Source: Stanieria sp. NIES-3757
GTDB taxonomy: Bacteria > Cyanobacteriota > Cyanobacteriia > Cyanobacteriales > Xenococcaceae
Length of the DNA stretch: 64,000 bases
NCBI GenBank assembly: GCA_002355455.1
Contig: AP017375.1
Location: 682,001-746,000, forward strand
Direction: 5' to 3'
Below are positions 36,031 to 45,969 of the stretch, piece after piece. The notes under the pieces were generated by a model. It saw only the letters and a list, made by a program, of their open reading frames with translations. It had not been told where the DNA came from and did not search any database. A program made the translations under genes and the position numbers. Every line of letters starts with the position of its first letter. The stretch's first letter is position 1.

Positions 36031-37548
36031 TTATTTGGTGATACTTTCTCGTTTGAAAGTTAGTTTTAATTCTGGTAAATCAGAATTTTTTAGTCTTCTG
36101 ATAATTTCTTGTTTGGCTAATTCAAAAGTATTATATTCTTCATTAAATCCAAAAGGAATCCAAGCACTATAGCCGATAGTTTCTAGTTTGATATTTACTT
36201 TAGCAGGTACGATATATTTTCGAGCAGAAACATAAAATTTTTCTACGTAACCTTCTCCATTTTTTAAATCTTTTAATCCTGTAGCGACTTTAGCAAAATC
36301 TTGTAAGTATTCTTCTACCAATAACCAAGCTAGTTTATCAATACTGGTTAAAAGATAGACAGTATTAAGTTGACGAGAAGAAGACATAACTTGTTTATTA
36401 TTTATTATTCCTTGTCCTAAACTATCAAACTTTAATTTTATATCTTTATGATTTTCCCTAAAAAAACATTTAATATATAATCCAATTTTATTTCCTCTAT
36501 TAATCCCAATTATATTGCTTCTATTATATTTCTCAGAGTTAATTCCACGACTAATAAGTAACTCTTCAATAGTAGTTAAGACCAAATCGGTAGGTTGATA
36601 ACGGCTTCCTACTCCTCTTTGACCTGTTTTATGGTCTTGGCTAATTTGAATTAATTTTTGTTTAACAGATTCTCTATATATTGATTCCTTGAAATGTAAA
36701 GAAATTAAATCACAAGTATAAGGATATAATCTTTGTAAAAATAAACGCCGATTACCTTGTGCTTTGTCACTCTGTTGTTTGATTTTAGTTAGAGATTCTG
36801 GTGTGATTACTTTGATATTTTCTTGAGCTAAATTAATTTGATTGTATTCTTGAAATTGTTTAACTTCGTTGTTTAAGCTCCAAAAGTTTAAGATATCTAT
36901 TTCAATTACATAGCCATTAATGGAAAGACGATAAACAAAAGGATATTTTTGAGGACAACCTTCCCACTTGTTAGCATAAATCTTACGATTATTAAATGCT
37001 GCTTTAATAATTGCTTCATTTTCATCTACTGACTCTGGATTGAATTTTTCCTTAAAGATTTCCCAGTCTAAACAAATATGAATAATATTTAAATTGAGTA
37101 TTTTTTGGGATTTTAGCCATTCAAGGTTAATTTGAGATTCAATATTTTTTCTTGGTGGTTCAACTCCTAAAATAAAAGCAAAATCTGAAATCGCAACGAT
37201 AGTTTCTCTCAGTAATGTTTCTGTGGGGCGTACTTTTTTAGTTTTAACTGGACTAGAGTTAAGATGTGGCTGGTACTTGGCAATACGTTGCTTTTCGATA
37301 TTGTCTAACTCTGAATGAATGATTGATTCGTAATAGATAGTAAAAGATTGTTTCTTTTGTGCTTGTAATTGGTAAATACGATGATGAGATTTTCCCTGCC
37401 AACGTTTACGAAGGTTTTTTGCTTTTCCGATATACCAAACAGTATTTTTCTCATCTAAAACATAATAAATTCCCGAATATTCAGGTAGTAATTCTTTAGT
37501 GTGTAAAGAAACTTGTGGCAGTTGTAAAATAGCTGAATCGGCAATCAC
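36031..37548 (-). CDS. GIY-YIG nuclease-domain protein with long uncharacterised C-terminus
   Basis: 505 residues from the GTG at 37548, with GGAGAG about eight bases ahead; the frame is open 22 codons further upstream but without a good start signal. Residues ~20-105 form a GIY-YIG domain: YSGIYYVLDEKNTVWYIGKA, NLRKRW, then IEKQRIAKYQPHLN with the catalytic Glu and Asn/His region. The remaining ~380 residues match nothing I know. Not UvrC, which has more domains. A stand-alone nuclease of unknown target. Confidence 0.75.
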   Translation of the reverse strand: MIADSAILQLPQVSLHTKELLPEYSGIYYVLDEKNTVWYIGKAKNLRKRWQGKSHHRIYQLQAQKKQSFTIYYESIIHSELDNIEKQRIAKYQPHLNSSPVKTKKVRPTETLLRETIVAISDFAFILGVEPPRKNIESQINLEWLKSQKILNLNIIHICLDWEIFKEKFNPESVDENEAIIKAAFNNRKIYANKWEGCPQKYPFVYRLSINGYVIEIDILNFWSLNNEVKQFQEYNQINLAQENIKVITPESLTKIKQQSDKAQGNRRLFLQRLYPYTCDLISLHFKESIYRESVKQKLIQISQDHKTGQRGVGSRYQPTDLVLTTIEELLISRGINSEKYNRSNIIGINRGNKIGLYIKCFFRENHKDIKLKFDSLGQGIINNKQVMSSSRQLNTVYLLTSIDKLAWLLVEEYLQDFAKVATGLKDLKNGEGYVEKFYVSARKYIVPAKVNIKLETIGYSAWIPFGFNEEYNTFELAKQEIIRRLKNSDLPELKLTFKRESITK

Positions 37549-37629
37549 ATTTTTGCTCTCCAGAATAAAACATACTTGTAATTTGATTATTTCAGAACAG
37601 CATCGTAATCGCAATAATTTATGCCAACT

Positions 37630-38682
37630 TCAATTAATTAAACAACTTAATGCTTCTAGTAAAGTTTGATTTTGTACGTCTGTACCAACCGTAATGCGTA
37701 GTTTATCTTCTAACCCAGGTTGTTTAAAATAACGAACTAAAATACCACGGTTTTTTAATTCTTGATACAAAGACTCAGCACTATTATTTTGAGGTGTTGC
37801 TAACACAAAATTACCTTGAGAATTTAAAACATCAAAACCAATATTTTTTAAATCCGTAGTTAATTTCGCCCGTGAAATTTTTACTTTATTAGCACATTCG
37901 TTTTTGTAAGCTTGATCTTTCATCGCTGCCGTACCTACAGCAGTCGCGATCGCATCAATGTTATAACTATCTTTAACTTTAAACAAACCTGCTAATAATT
38001 TAGGATTAGCGATCGCAAAACCCATTCTTAAGCCTGCTAAGGAGTAACCTTTGGATAAGGTTCTAAGAATAATAACGTTTTCTAGCTCAAAAACTAGAGG
38101 TAAAGCTGAATAATCGGCAAAATCTACATAAGCTTCGTCGATAACAACGATTCCAGAAGCTTCCTTGGCTAACTGGCGTAAATCTTCTAAAGGAACTAAA
38201 TGTCCAGAAGGACTATTGGGAGAGGCGATAAAAGTAACTGCACCTTTGGCAGCAACAAGTTTTTCTATTGGTAGTCGAAAATCTTCGGGATAGGGAATTT
38301 CTTGAACTTGAGCAGGTTGCATGCCTGCTAGGGTACGATAAAGTACATAGGTTGGCATCGGATACACTACAGTGCGATCGCTTCCTCCTGCACAAGCGCG
38401 AATTATGACATTGAGTAATTCATCACTGCCATTACCAACTAAAATCCAATCGCGAGGGACACCCAAAGCTTCACTGACTGCTTGACAAAAATCTTTGGCA
38501 TAAGGATCGGGATAACGTCGCAACCATTCACTGTCGAGAGTACGTAAAACTTCTACAGCATGAGGAGAAGGAGGATAAGGATTTTCGTTAGTGTTGAGTT
38601 TAATAATCTTTGTCCCTGGTTTTGGTTGTTCCCCAGGAATGTAGCCAGTCATGGCATCAACAGCAGCACGAAAATAACTCAT
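37630..38682 (-). CDS. hisC: Histidinol-phosphate aminotransferase
   Basis: 350 residues from the ATG at 38682 (MSYFRAAVDAMTGYIPGEQP). PLP fold type I aminotransferase: KLNTNENPYPPSP at the N-terminus, LVGNGSDELLNVIIRAC, VVIDEAYVDFA, and TLSKGYSLAGLRMGFAIA with the Schiff-base Lys. It converts imidazole acetol phosphate to histidinol phosphate with Glu as amino donor. An open stretch ahead of this ATG is not typical of the family. Confidence 0.92.
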   Translation of the reverse strand: MSYFRAAVDAMTGYIPGEQPKPGTKIIKLNTNENPYPPSPHAVEVLRTLDSEWLRRYPDPYAKDFCQAVSEALGVPRDWILVGNGSDELLNVIIRACAGGSDRTVVYPMPTYVLYRTLAGMQPAQVQEIPYPEDFRLPIEKLVAAKGAVTFIASPNSPSGHLVPLEDLRQLAKEASGIVVIDEAYVDFADYSALPLVFELENVIILRTLSKGYSLAGLRMGFAIANPKLLAGLFKVKDSYNIDAIATAVGTAAMKDQAYKNECANKVKISRAKLTTDLKNIGFDVLNSQGNFVLATPQNNSAESLYQELKNRGILVRYFKQPGLEDKLRITVGTDVQNQTLLEALSCLIN

Positions 38683-38842
38683 AGAAATTGTACGGTTTAT
38701 TAATAATTGCTCAAGTATTTTAGATGATAACTGGTAACTGGTCACTGATAACTGTTATCAGACTTGTGCTGTTGGATACAACATCTAGTTCTACAAGTGA
38801 GATTAGATTGACTCTAATTCTATTTGCTTACCAACCTAATCC

Positions 38843-39901
38843 ATGCAAGAGTCATTTCAACGGATTTTTATTGGCACAACTTTTTTTACCGTCACACTGG
38901 TGATAGCAGTAGTTGGTTATGGCTTATTTGGCTGGACTCTGTTGGATTCAATTTACATGGTAGTTATTACCATTTTTGGTGTTGGTTATGGAGAAGTAAA
39001 CCCATTAAGAACTCCCTCAGAAAAAATTTTTACTATTTTCGTAATCATTGCTGGCACTTCGTCAGCAGTCTATACAGTAGGAGGTTTTATTCAAATGATT
39101 GCTGAAGGGGAAATTAATAAAGCTTTAGATAGTCACAAAAAAAACAAAGATATTGAAAACCTAAAACAACATATAATTATTTGTGGATTTGGGCGGATGG
39201 GACAAATTCTAGCGCACCAGATGCAAGAAGCAAGACAACCATTCGTTATTCTAGACCGAGATAGCGATCGCATTTCCCAAGCAGAAGCGTTAGGATATTT
39301 AGCACAAATCGGCAATGCTACTGATGAAGAAATGTTACAAGCGATGGGGATTGAAAAAGCTAAAATATTAGCAACAGTTTTACCAGATGATGCAGCTAAT
39401 GTTTTTATTACTTTAACTGCCCGTGGCTTAAACTCTAAGCTGAAAATTTTGGCTCGTGGCGAATTTCCTACTACTGAAAAAAAGTTAAGATTAGCAGGGG
39501 CAGATGATGTGGTTTTACCTGCAACTATCAGTGCGTTACGCATGGCTAGTTTGATTACTCGCCCAACTGCGATCGATTTTCTGGAAACCAAAGAAGAACG
39601 CAGACAACTGAATGAATTACTTTCTCATGTTGATGTGCAAATCGATGAATTAGCAGTTCCTCTTGACTCTCCTTTTGTCGGCAAAACTATTAGAGAATTA
39701 GAAGTGAGAGGAAAAGGGGGTTTTATTGCGATCGCTTTGAGAAAACAAGACGGCACAATTGTTAGAAATCTCGATCATAATACGTTCTTAGAGAAAGGAG
39801 ATACGGTAATTGTGATGGGACATCAAGGAGATATCCCTCAATTTGCTAGGGCTAATGAATTGAAGAGTAAATTACGATATCGTGGTTCTCAAGTAGGTTA
39901 A
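38843..39901 (+). CDS. Potassium channel with RCK (TrkA-N/TrkA-C) domain
   Basis: 352 residues. Two membrane helices flank a pore loop with the filter ITIFGVGYGEV (about 45-60), a variant of TVGYG. After the second helix comes a TrkA-N Rossmann domain (HIIICGFGRMGQILAHQMQE, VILDRDSDR, GNATDEEMLQAMGI) and a TrkA-C domain (DSPFVGKTIRELEVRGKGGF). This is the MthK/SynK-like layout: a ligand-gated K+ channel in the cytoplasmic or thylakoid membrane. Confidence 0.9.
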   Translation: MQESFQRIFIGTTFFTVTLVIAVVGYGLFGWTLLDSIYMVVITIFGVGYGEVNPLRTPSEKIFTIFVIIAGTSSAVYTVGGFIQMIAEGEINKALDSHKKNKDIENLKQHIIICGFGRMGQILAHQMQEARQPFVILDRDSDRISQAEALGYLAQIGNATDEEMLQAMGIEKAKILATVLPDDAANVFITLTARGLNSKLKILARGEFPTTEKKLRLAGADDVVLPATISALRMASLITRPTAIDFLETKEERRQLNELLSHVDVQIDELAVPLDSPFVGKTIRELEVRGKGGFIAIALRKQDGTIVRNLDHNTFLEKGDTVIVMGHQGDIPQFARANELKSKLRYRGSQVG

Positions 39902-40032
39902 ACAATCACTTTTTCTGTCTTGATCTTATTATAGCGATCGCCTTGAGTGCAACCGCTCTCTTAATTCAAATCTGCCATACTATAAATGTTGTAAAATTTA
40001 ATATTTAAACTCTTAATAAGAATTTTAAATCC

Positions 40033-41631
40033 TTGCAAATATTTTATAGTAAAACAATTCAAGAAAACCTTGGTTTCCTTTTAAGAAAAAAGCTAATTTT
40101 CAGTTTGGTTGGCGGTGTTTTAATGGGACTAACATCAGCACCAAATAATTTTTGGTGGTTAGCCTGGATTGGTTTAGTTCCACTTTGGTTAGCACTTTTT
40201 AAATTCAAAAACTCTTTACGACAAACTATTTTAATTGCTTTAGTTTGGGGATTTGGTTTCTATGGATTAGCTTTATTTTGGATTACTGGCGTTCATCCTA
40301 TGACTTGGATGGGAGTGCCTTGGTTAGCTAGTTTATTAATAGCTATTTTTTGTTGGTTATTTATTACTTGTTGGGGAACAGCTTTAGTAGTTACTTGGTC
40401 GGTGTTGATGACTATAATTACTAAAAAGTTTTATTATATTTTCCAAGATAAAAATATTAGCAATTCTTGCTTAAAAGTTTTACTGGGCGTAACTTTATGG
40501 TGTAACTTAGAAGCTTTATGGAGTTATACACCTTTGTGGTGGACTTCCCTTGCTTCTACTCAAAGTCCTAATAATTTAATTATTTTACAACTTGGTAAAA
40601 TCTCTGGTGCTAGTGCCATTACTATCGGGATTGTTGTCGTCAATGGTTTCCTAGGAGAAGCAATTTTAATTAAAAAAAGAATTACTAATCTCTATTCAAA
40701 AAATTTATTTCTTTTTCTCCCTTTCGGAATATTTTTCATCGGGCATTTATTCGGATTTTGGCTTTATCAATATCCTATTAATTTAGATAATCAACAACCT
40801 ATTAAAGTAGGAATTATTCAAGGTAATATTCCTAACGAAATTAAACTGTATCCTTCAGGCTGGCGCAAAGCAATTGAAGGTTACACCACAGGTTATCAAA
40901 GATTAGCCAAACAAAAAGTTGATATTGTTCTTACTCCCGAAACAGCATTACCTTTTTATTGGGATAATATTATTAATAATCAAACTTCTTTTTATCAAGC
41001 AGTATTAAAAGAAAAAATTCCTGCTTGGGTGGGTGCTTTTGGTAAAGAAGGAAATAGTTATACTAATAGTCTATTTACTCTTACTGCCACAGGAAAAACC
41101 TATAGTCAATACGATAAATTTAAATTAGTTCCCCTAGGAGAATATATTCCCTTTGAATCAGTTTTAGGGAAAATTATCGATCGCCTTTCACCTTTAGAGG
41201 CTCATTTAGTTCCAGGAAAATCTAATCAAATCTTTGATACTCCATTTGGAAGAGCGATCGCAGGAATCTGTTATGAATCAGCTTTTTCTGAGCATTTTCG
41301 TCGTCAAGCCAAAGCAGGAGGCGAGTATATCATTACAGCTTCTAATAATGCTCATTATAGTTCAGCTATGCCAGCCCAACACCATGCTTTAGATATAATG
41401 CGTGCGATCGAAACTGATCGATGGGCAGCTAGAGCAACTAATACAGGGTATTCAGCAATAGTAGATCCTCGTGGACATACTTTATGGCGATCGCAAATTA
41501 ATCAATATGCAATTTATACAAATACTATTTATCGCCGACAAACTAAAACTTTATATGTCAAATGGGGTGATTGGTTAACTATTGTTTTATTAGGTTTAAG
41601 TACAATCTGTTTATGGCAAAAAAATAGATAA
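40033..41631 (+). CDS. lnt: Apolipoprotein N-acyltransferase
   Basis: 532 residues; TTG start at 40033 as given. The N-terminal ~240 residues hold about seven membrane helices (VLMGLTSAPNNFWWLAWIGL). The C-terminal carbon-nitrogen hydrolase domain has the triad: Glu in VLTPETALPFYW, Lys in DKFKLVPLGEYIPFES, Cys in AGICYESAFSEHF. It N-acylates the Cys of lipoproteins on the outer face of the cytoplasmic membrane. Confidence 0.92.
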   Translation: MQIFYSKTIQENLGFLLRKKLIFSLVGGVLMGLTSAPNNFWWLAWIGLVPLWLALFKFKNSLRQTILIALVWGFGFYGLALFWITGVHPMTWMGVPWLASLLIAIFCWLFITCWGTALVVTWSVLMTIITKKFYYIFQDKNISNSCLKVLLGVTLWCNLEALWSYTPLWWTSLASTQSPNNLIILQLGKISGASAITIGIVVVNGFLGEAILIKKRITNLYSKNLFLFLPFGIFFIGHLFGFWLYQYPINLDNQQPIKVGIIQGNIPNEIKLYPSGWRKAIEGYTTGYQRLAKQKVDIVLTPETALPFYWDNIINNQTSFYQAVLKEKIPAWVGAFGKEGNSYTNSLFTLTATGKTYSQYDKFKLVPLGEYIPFESVLGKIIDRLSPLEAHLVPGKSNQIFDTPFGRAIAGICYESAFSEHFRRQAKAGGEYIITASNNAHYSSAMPAQHHALDIMRAIETDRWAARATNTGYSAIVDPRGHTLWRSQINQYAIYTNTIYRRQTKTLYVKWGDWLTIVLLGLSTICLWQKNR

Positions 41632-41792
41632 TTAAATACAAGAATTAACTTAATGTATTTAACTACCTAATTGATTTAGAATCTCAATCTAATCTTCTAA
41701 CTTAAGTTGTAACAAACAATGATTGATGCTTCTTGCTAACTGTTAATTTTTGGTTGACAGGGCATTGACCATAAATTCAAATTTAATATTTA

Positions 41793-42203
41793 TTAATCTG
41801 GAAGTTGAGGATTATTATTTACTATCAATACTACATCTTGTAAGTCATAAGCAGTACTATTTGTATTCGTAGTACCAAGCTCTACTAAAAAAAGCTCTTC
41901 GTAACTTTTTAAACCATTTAATAACTGTTGAATAGATTGTTGCTCGTAGGCTGCTGCTAAAGTAGGTACAGCATCTTCAGAACCTAATAATACTTGAGTA
42001 GGAGTTACAGGGCTACAACTAGAATTAATAAATCTATATTTAAAAGTTAAGTCATTAATAGAATTAACAGGCAATAAAAGTTTATCTTGTGCTGACATAG
42101 TTTGGACAAGTTCTTGATTGTGATAGACATCAACTTTCACGTTAATAAGTGAACCGTAAGCACCACATTGAATTTGAGAAGCAAGATAAAGTAGTTCAAT
42201 CAT
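41793..42203 (-). CDS. Hypothetical protein (136 aa)
   Basis: Not recognised. Beta-rich and soluble with three Cys (IQCGAYG, NSSCSPV). INVKVDVYHNQELVQTM and LPVNSINDLTFKYRFINSSC suggest an Ig-like fold. No signal peptide. Isolated between lnt and miaA on the opposite strand. Function unknown. Confidence 0.55.
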   Translation of the reverse strand: MIELLYLASQIQCGAYGSLINVKVDVYHNQELVQTMSAQDKLLLPVNSINDLTFKYRFINSSCSPVTPTQVLLGSEDAVPTLAAAYEQQSIQQLLNGLKSYEELFLVELGTTNTNSTAYDLQDVVLIVNNNPQLPD

Positions 42204-42456
42204 AGTTAATAATATTTATTGTAAAATACTGAGATTTAAAATTAATCTTCCTTGGTTATTCAAAAGTAACTTATCAGCTCTTTTTTTGTCGACTGGCTTG
42301 AGTAAACTTCATTATAATTTGATAAAAAACTAGCTGATTTTAAAGTTAAAATAAACCAAAACGAGTAATAAAATTATTTTTTTCAAATTAATACTTAGTT
42401 AAATAACCGTAATTGCTTTAAAATACTAAGCTGTCTGACACTTAATTTAATTAGAA

Positions 42457-43341
42457 ATGCTGATAGTCATTTGTGGTGCTACGGCTAGTGGTAAATCGGG
42501 ATTAGCTTTAAAATTAGCTCAACGTCTCAATACAATAATTATTAGTGCTGATTCTCGCCAAGTGTATCGAGAATTTGATATTGGGACAGCCAAACCTTCG
42601 GTTACAGAACAAAAATTAGTACCACATTACTTAATTGATATTTGTGAACCAACGGAGAATTTTACTTTAGCTGAATATCAATTAAAAGCCCAAAACCTAA
42701 TTGATAATTTTGCAGATTATCCGCCTTTATTAGTAGGAGGTACTGGTTTATATATCAAATCAATTACTAAAGGTTTAAAAATACCAAGAGTATCGCCTCA
42801 ACCCCAATTGCGATCGCAAATGATTGCTTTAGGACAAACTCAACTTTATGGGTGGTTAACTCAAGTCGATCCCATAGCTGCTAAAAAAATTCATCCTAAC
42901 GATCAAGTTAGAACATTACGAGCTTTAGAAGTATTTTATGTCACGGGTAAGCCAATTTCCGAACAACAAGGAGAAAATCCCCCTCATTATCCTATTTTAC
43001 AAATTGGTTTAGATGGTGAAGTGGCAGAATTAGACCGCAGGATCGAAATTAGAACTCATCAAATGATCGAGTTAGGATTAGTCAAAGAAGTAGAATATTT
43101 AATTCAAAAATACGGTCAAGATTTACCTTTATTAAATACTTTAGGATATGCCGAAATTAAACAGTATTTAGCAGGAGAGCTTTCTTTAACTGAAGCGATA
43201 GATTTAACAATTTTGCATACTCGTCAATTTGCTAAACGTCAGCGTACTTGGTTTAGAGCTTACCCTGAAATTGAATGGTTTGATGTCAATAATCCTAATT
43301 TATTAGAGTTAGTCTGGCAAAGAATTAAAGAATTTAAGTAA
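42457..43341 (+). CDS. miaA: tRNA dimethylallyltransferase
   Basis: 294 residues. P-loop GATASGKSGLALKLAQR, then ISADSRQVYREFDIGTAKPS and HYLIDICEPTENFTLAEYQL, GGTGLYIKSITKGL, and the C-terminal TILHTRQFAKRQRTWFR that binds tRNA. It adds dimethylallyl to N6 of A37 in UNN-decoding tRNAs, the first step to ms2i6A. Confidence 0.95.
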   Translation: MLIVICGATASGKSGLALKLAQRLNTIIISADSRQVYREFDIGTAKPSVTEQKLVPHYLIDICEPTENFTLAEYQLKAQNLIDNFADYPPLLVGGTGLYIKSITKGLKIPRVSPQPQLRSQMIALGQTQLYGWLTQVDPIAAKKIHPNDQVRTLRALEVFYVTGKPISEQQGENPPHYPILQIGLDGEVAELDRRIEIRTHQMIELGLVKEVEYLIQKYGQDLPLLNTLGYAEIKQYLAGELSLTEAIDLTILHTRQFAKRQRTWFRAYPEIEWFDVNNPNLLELVWQRIKEFK

Positions 43342-43375
43342 TGAGATATTTATTAAAATTAATCGATTATAAATT

Positions 43376-43699
43376 CTAATGTCGAGGCGCATACATAATT
43401 ACTAAAACTCCCAAAAGCGCAATCCAGCCTCCTAACCAATCATATTTATCAGGGGTAACGCGATCAACTACCCAACCCCATAAGATTGATAGAATAATAA
43501 ATATACCCCCGTAAGCAGCATAAGCGCGACCAAAATTTACGGGTTGCAGTGTCGGTACAATACCATAAATTGCCAGAATAATTATCCCAAGAATAGCTAA
43601 GCAGAAACTTTTTCCTTCCCGTAACCACAGCCAGAACAAATAACTACCACCAATTTCACAAAATCCAGCAATGACGAAAAACAACAGGGATTGAATCAT
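43376..43699 (-). CDS. UPF0060 (YnfA-like) four-helix membrane protein
   Basis: 107 residues from the ATG at 43699 ([20 protein letters not shown]). Four membrane helices, with [20 protein letters not shown]-like [20 protein letters not shown] and [20 protein letters not shown] matching UPF0060. The fold is related to small multidrug resistance transporters, but function is unproven. Confidence 0.88.
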   Translation of the reverse strand: MIQSLLFFVIAGFCEIGGSYLFWLWLREGKSFCLAILGIIILAIYGIVPTLQPVNFGRAYAAYGGIFIILSILWGWVVDRVTPDKYDWLGGWIALLGVLVIMYAPRH

Positions 43700-43839
43700 T
43701 AAACTTTTTGTACCAATAAAAAACAATTATTGTATCTGTCTACATTTTTAAGTGCAATCTCCCTCTAACAGAAGCCAATAGCGATCTCTTTTTTTTCGGA
43801 GTTAATCTCAGTCGATAAAAAAAACTATTTGAATTTTAA

Positions 43840-43871
43840 ATAATTAAAGATCGGCGCAATTGCTACCGATC
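43840..43871 (-). terminator. Probable terminator of petM
   Basis: On the minus strand GATCGG (43871-43866) pairs with CCGATC (43854-43849), followed by TTTAATTA. The stem is short (six pairs) and the T-run weak, so this is tentative. It lies 30 bp past petM. Confidence 0.5.
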
Positions 43872-43901
43872 CGATTTTAAGTTTTTGTTATTAACAATCT
43901 T

Positions 43902-44015
43902 TTATTCTGCTTCGCCACCTTGAATTTTTAGTAGTAAAAAGCCCCAAGCTAATCCTACTAAAACAAGGACGATACACAAAATCACTCCGTTAAACAACAT
44001 ACTCTCTGCACTCAT
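43902..44015 (-). CDS. petM: Cytochrome b6f complex subunit PetM
   Basis: 37 residues from the ATG at 44015, with GGAG nine bases ahead. [20 protein letters not shown] then [12 protein letters not shown]: one membrane helix and the short N-terminus standard for PetM. A longer in-frame upstream extension is not part of the family. Small stabilising subunit of the thylakoid b6f complex. Confidence 0.94.
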   Translation of the reverse strand: MSAESMLFNGVILCIVLVLVGLAWGFLLLKIQGGEAE

Positions 44016-44171
44016 GATGGTTTCTCCGTCTTGTTTATCAAAATAATTAAAATTAACTTTAAACTTAACTACTAAACAGGCAATCGCCTTAGCAGTCAAC
44101 CAGCTTAAACTCAATATTGGTATTGTAAATCATTAAGTAGTCTTGATTTTTACTTAATCGCTCTCTAAATT

Positions 44172-45221
44172 ATGTTTCAGCTTCCTCACTTAGCAATCAC
44201 TTTCGGCGATCCGGCGGGAATTGGCGGAGAAATTATCCTCAAAGCTTTAGCAGATTCATCTCTGACGGAAAATTGTCAAATTACAATTATTGGTAGTCGC
44301 GATTATCTACAAACAACTTACGAACATCTGCAACAAAATAGTAATCTCAAGTCAGAAGATTTAGCCAACCCAGAAAACCTTGACATTATCGATTTACCAA
44401 GTTCGGCACCCCTTACTTTTGGTCAAGGTAATGCGGATACAGGTGCAGCCAGTTTTAATTATTTACAAGAAGCCATTACTTTAACTTTACAAGGTAAATT
44501 TCAAGCAATTGTTACTGCACCTATTGCCAAATCTCTCTGGAAAGCAGCAGGATATAATTATCCAGGGCAAACAGAAGTTTTAGCAACTCGTGCAGGGGTA
44601 GATAAATTTGGAATGCTATTTGTCGCCAAATCTCCCCATACAGGTTGGATCTTACGAACCTTGTTAGCTACTACCCATATTCCCTTAGCCAAAGTACCAT
44701 CTGCTTTAAATCCGCAATTGATGTCCTTAAAACTAGAATTATTAATTGAATGTCTGCATCAAGATTTTGGTATAGGAAACCCAACTATTGCGATCGCAGG
44801 GTTAAATCCTCATAGCGGAGAAGCAGGACAACTGGGCAGTGAAGAAAAACAATGGTTACAATCTTGGTTAGAGGAGGAACGTCTCAAACGTCCTCAAACT
44901 AAATTAATTGGACTTGTTCCTCCAGATACAATGTGGGTTCAACCTGGTCAAGCTTGGTATGGCAACCATGATGAGCAAATCAAATTGCAAACTGCTGATG
45001 CTTATTTAGCTTTGTATCACGACCAGGGTCTAATTCCTGTCAAATTAATGGCTTTTGATCGGGCGATCAATACTACGATTGGTTTACCTTTTATTCGTAC
45101 TTCTCCTGATCACGGTACTGCTTTCGATCTTGCAGGTAAAGGGATGGCTAATCCCAACAGCATGAAGGCAGCAATTCAATTAGGAGTAGAGCTAGCTACA
45201 ATCAGAAACAAAGCTAGCTAA
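44172..45221 (+). CDS. pdxA: 4-hydroxythreonine-4-phosphate dehydrogenase
   Basis: 349 residues. [20 protein letters not shown] at the N-terminus, [20 protein letters not shown] (His replaced in part of the motif by family-tolerated residues), [17 protein letters not shown] with metal-binding His, [13 protein letters not shown] and [18 protein letters not shown] are PdxA motifs. Makes the 3-amino-2-oxopropyl phosphate precursor of pyridoxal phosphate. Converges with khpA, overlapping by 4 bp. Confidence 0.94.
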   Translation: MFQLPHLAITFGDPAGIGGEIILKALADSSLTENCQITIIGSRDYLQTTYEHLQQNSNLKSEDLANPENLDIIDLPSSAPLTFGQGNADTGAASFNYLQEAITLTLQGKFQAIVTAPIAKSLWKAAGYNYPGQTEVLATRAGVDKFGMLFVAKSPHTGWILRTLLATTHIPLAKVPSALNPQLMSLKLELLIECLHQDFGIGNPTIAIAGLNPHSGEAGQLGSEEKQWLQSWLEEERLKRPQTKLIGLVPPDTMWVQPGQAWYGNHDEQIKLQTADAYLALYHDQGLIPVKLMAFDRAINTTIGLPFIRTSPDHGTAFDLAGKGMANPNSMKAAIQLGVELATIRNKAS

Positions 45222-45631
45222 CCACTCTCAGAACGCCGAAAGCGAGTTTTCCCCATCGGCTTTTTGCCTTTGAAATTGCTTGGTTTGCGATCGCGATTTT
45301 GTCCACGATTTAAGGGAAAACTGGAATTGGGTTGGTCGTCTCGATCACTGTAAACATCTAAATAAATAGATTGACCTACAGCCGTAGCAGCCGTATTTAA
45401 AACCGTTCTAACTGCCTGAATATTGCGACCACCCCTACCAAAGACTTTGCCCTTGTCGTTGAGATCAAAGGCTACCCTTAACCAAACTTTTTGCTTGCTA
45501 CTAATTTCTTCGCAATCAACTGACAAAGATTTTGGATCGTCTAAAAAAGGTTCAATCAGAAACTGAACCAGCCCAATATAATCTGGACTGGTATTGTTCT
45601 TTTTTTCAGACAAAGTCGTCTTGTTAGGCAT
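45218..45631 (-). CDS. khpA: KH-domain RNA-binding protein (KhpA-like)
   Basis: 137 residues from the ATG at 45631, overlapping the rpsP stop by 8 bp. The core ([50 protein letters not shown]) is a single KH domain with the GxxG loop GRGG. The C-terminal ~45 residues are a basic, disordered tail longer than in typical KhpA. Location after rpsP near ffh is conserved for this family. Confidence 0.87.
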   Translation of the reverse strand: MPNKTTLSEKKNNTSPDYIGLVQFLIEPFLDDPKSLSVDCEEISSKQKVWLRVAFDLNDKGKVFGRGGRNIQAVRTVLNTAATAVGQSIYLDVYSDRDDQPNSSFPLNRGQNRDRKPSNFKGKKPMGKTRFRRSESG

Positions 45632-45872
45632 GAACTTGTTCAAAAATTTTGGCTTTTTCGAGAATGTTCCTTACTGTATCTGTAGGTTGCGCCCCATCTT
45701 GGAGACGTTTCACAATTGCAGGAACGTTCAATCTAGTTTCATCGGTTCTAGGATTATAGAAACCCAACTCTTCGAGAGGACGACCATCTCTACGAGTTCT
45801 ACTACTAATAGCTACAATCCGATAACTAACTTCTCTTTTTTTGCCGAATCGTTTTAAACGCAGTTTGACCAT
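45624..45872 (-). CDS. rpsP: 30S ribosomal protein S16
   Basis: 82 residues, full length. [38 protein letters not shown] and [18 protein letters not shown] are diagnostic of bS16. Lies between ffh and khpA on the same strand. Confidence 0.97.
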   Translation of the reverse strand: MVKLRLKRFGKKREVSYRIVAISSRTRRDGRPLEELGFYNPRTDETRLNVPAIVKRLQDGAQPTDTVRNILEKAKIFEQVHA

Positions 45873-45969
45873 ATTACCTCAAAATTCTCCTCTATGATTG
45901 TAAGCGATTTATCCAAAATTCCAAATTCCTAATTTAATTTCAGACCATCATCATCAAGAATTTACAATT

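Noticed and set aside
38213-38395. 60-codon minus-strand open frame inside hisC
   Set aside because: It lies entirely inside the well-supported hisC gene in another frame and has no features of its own.
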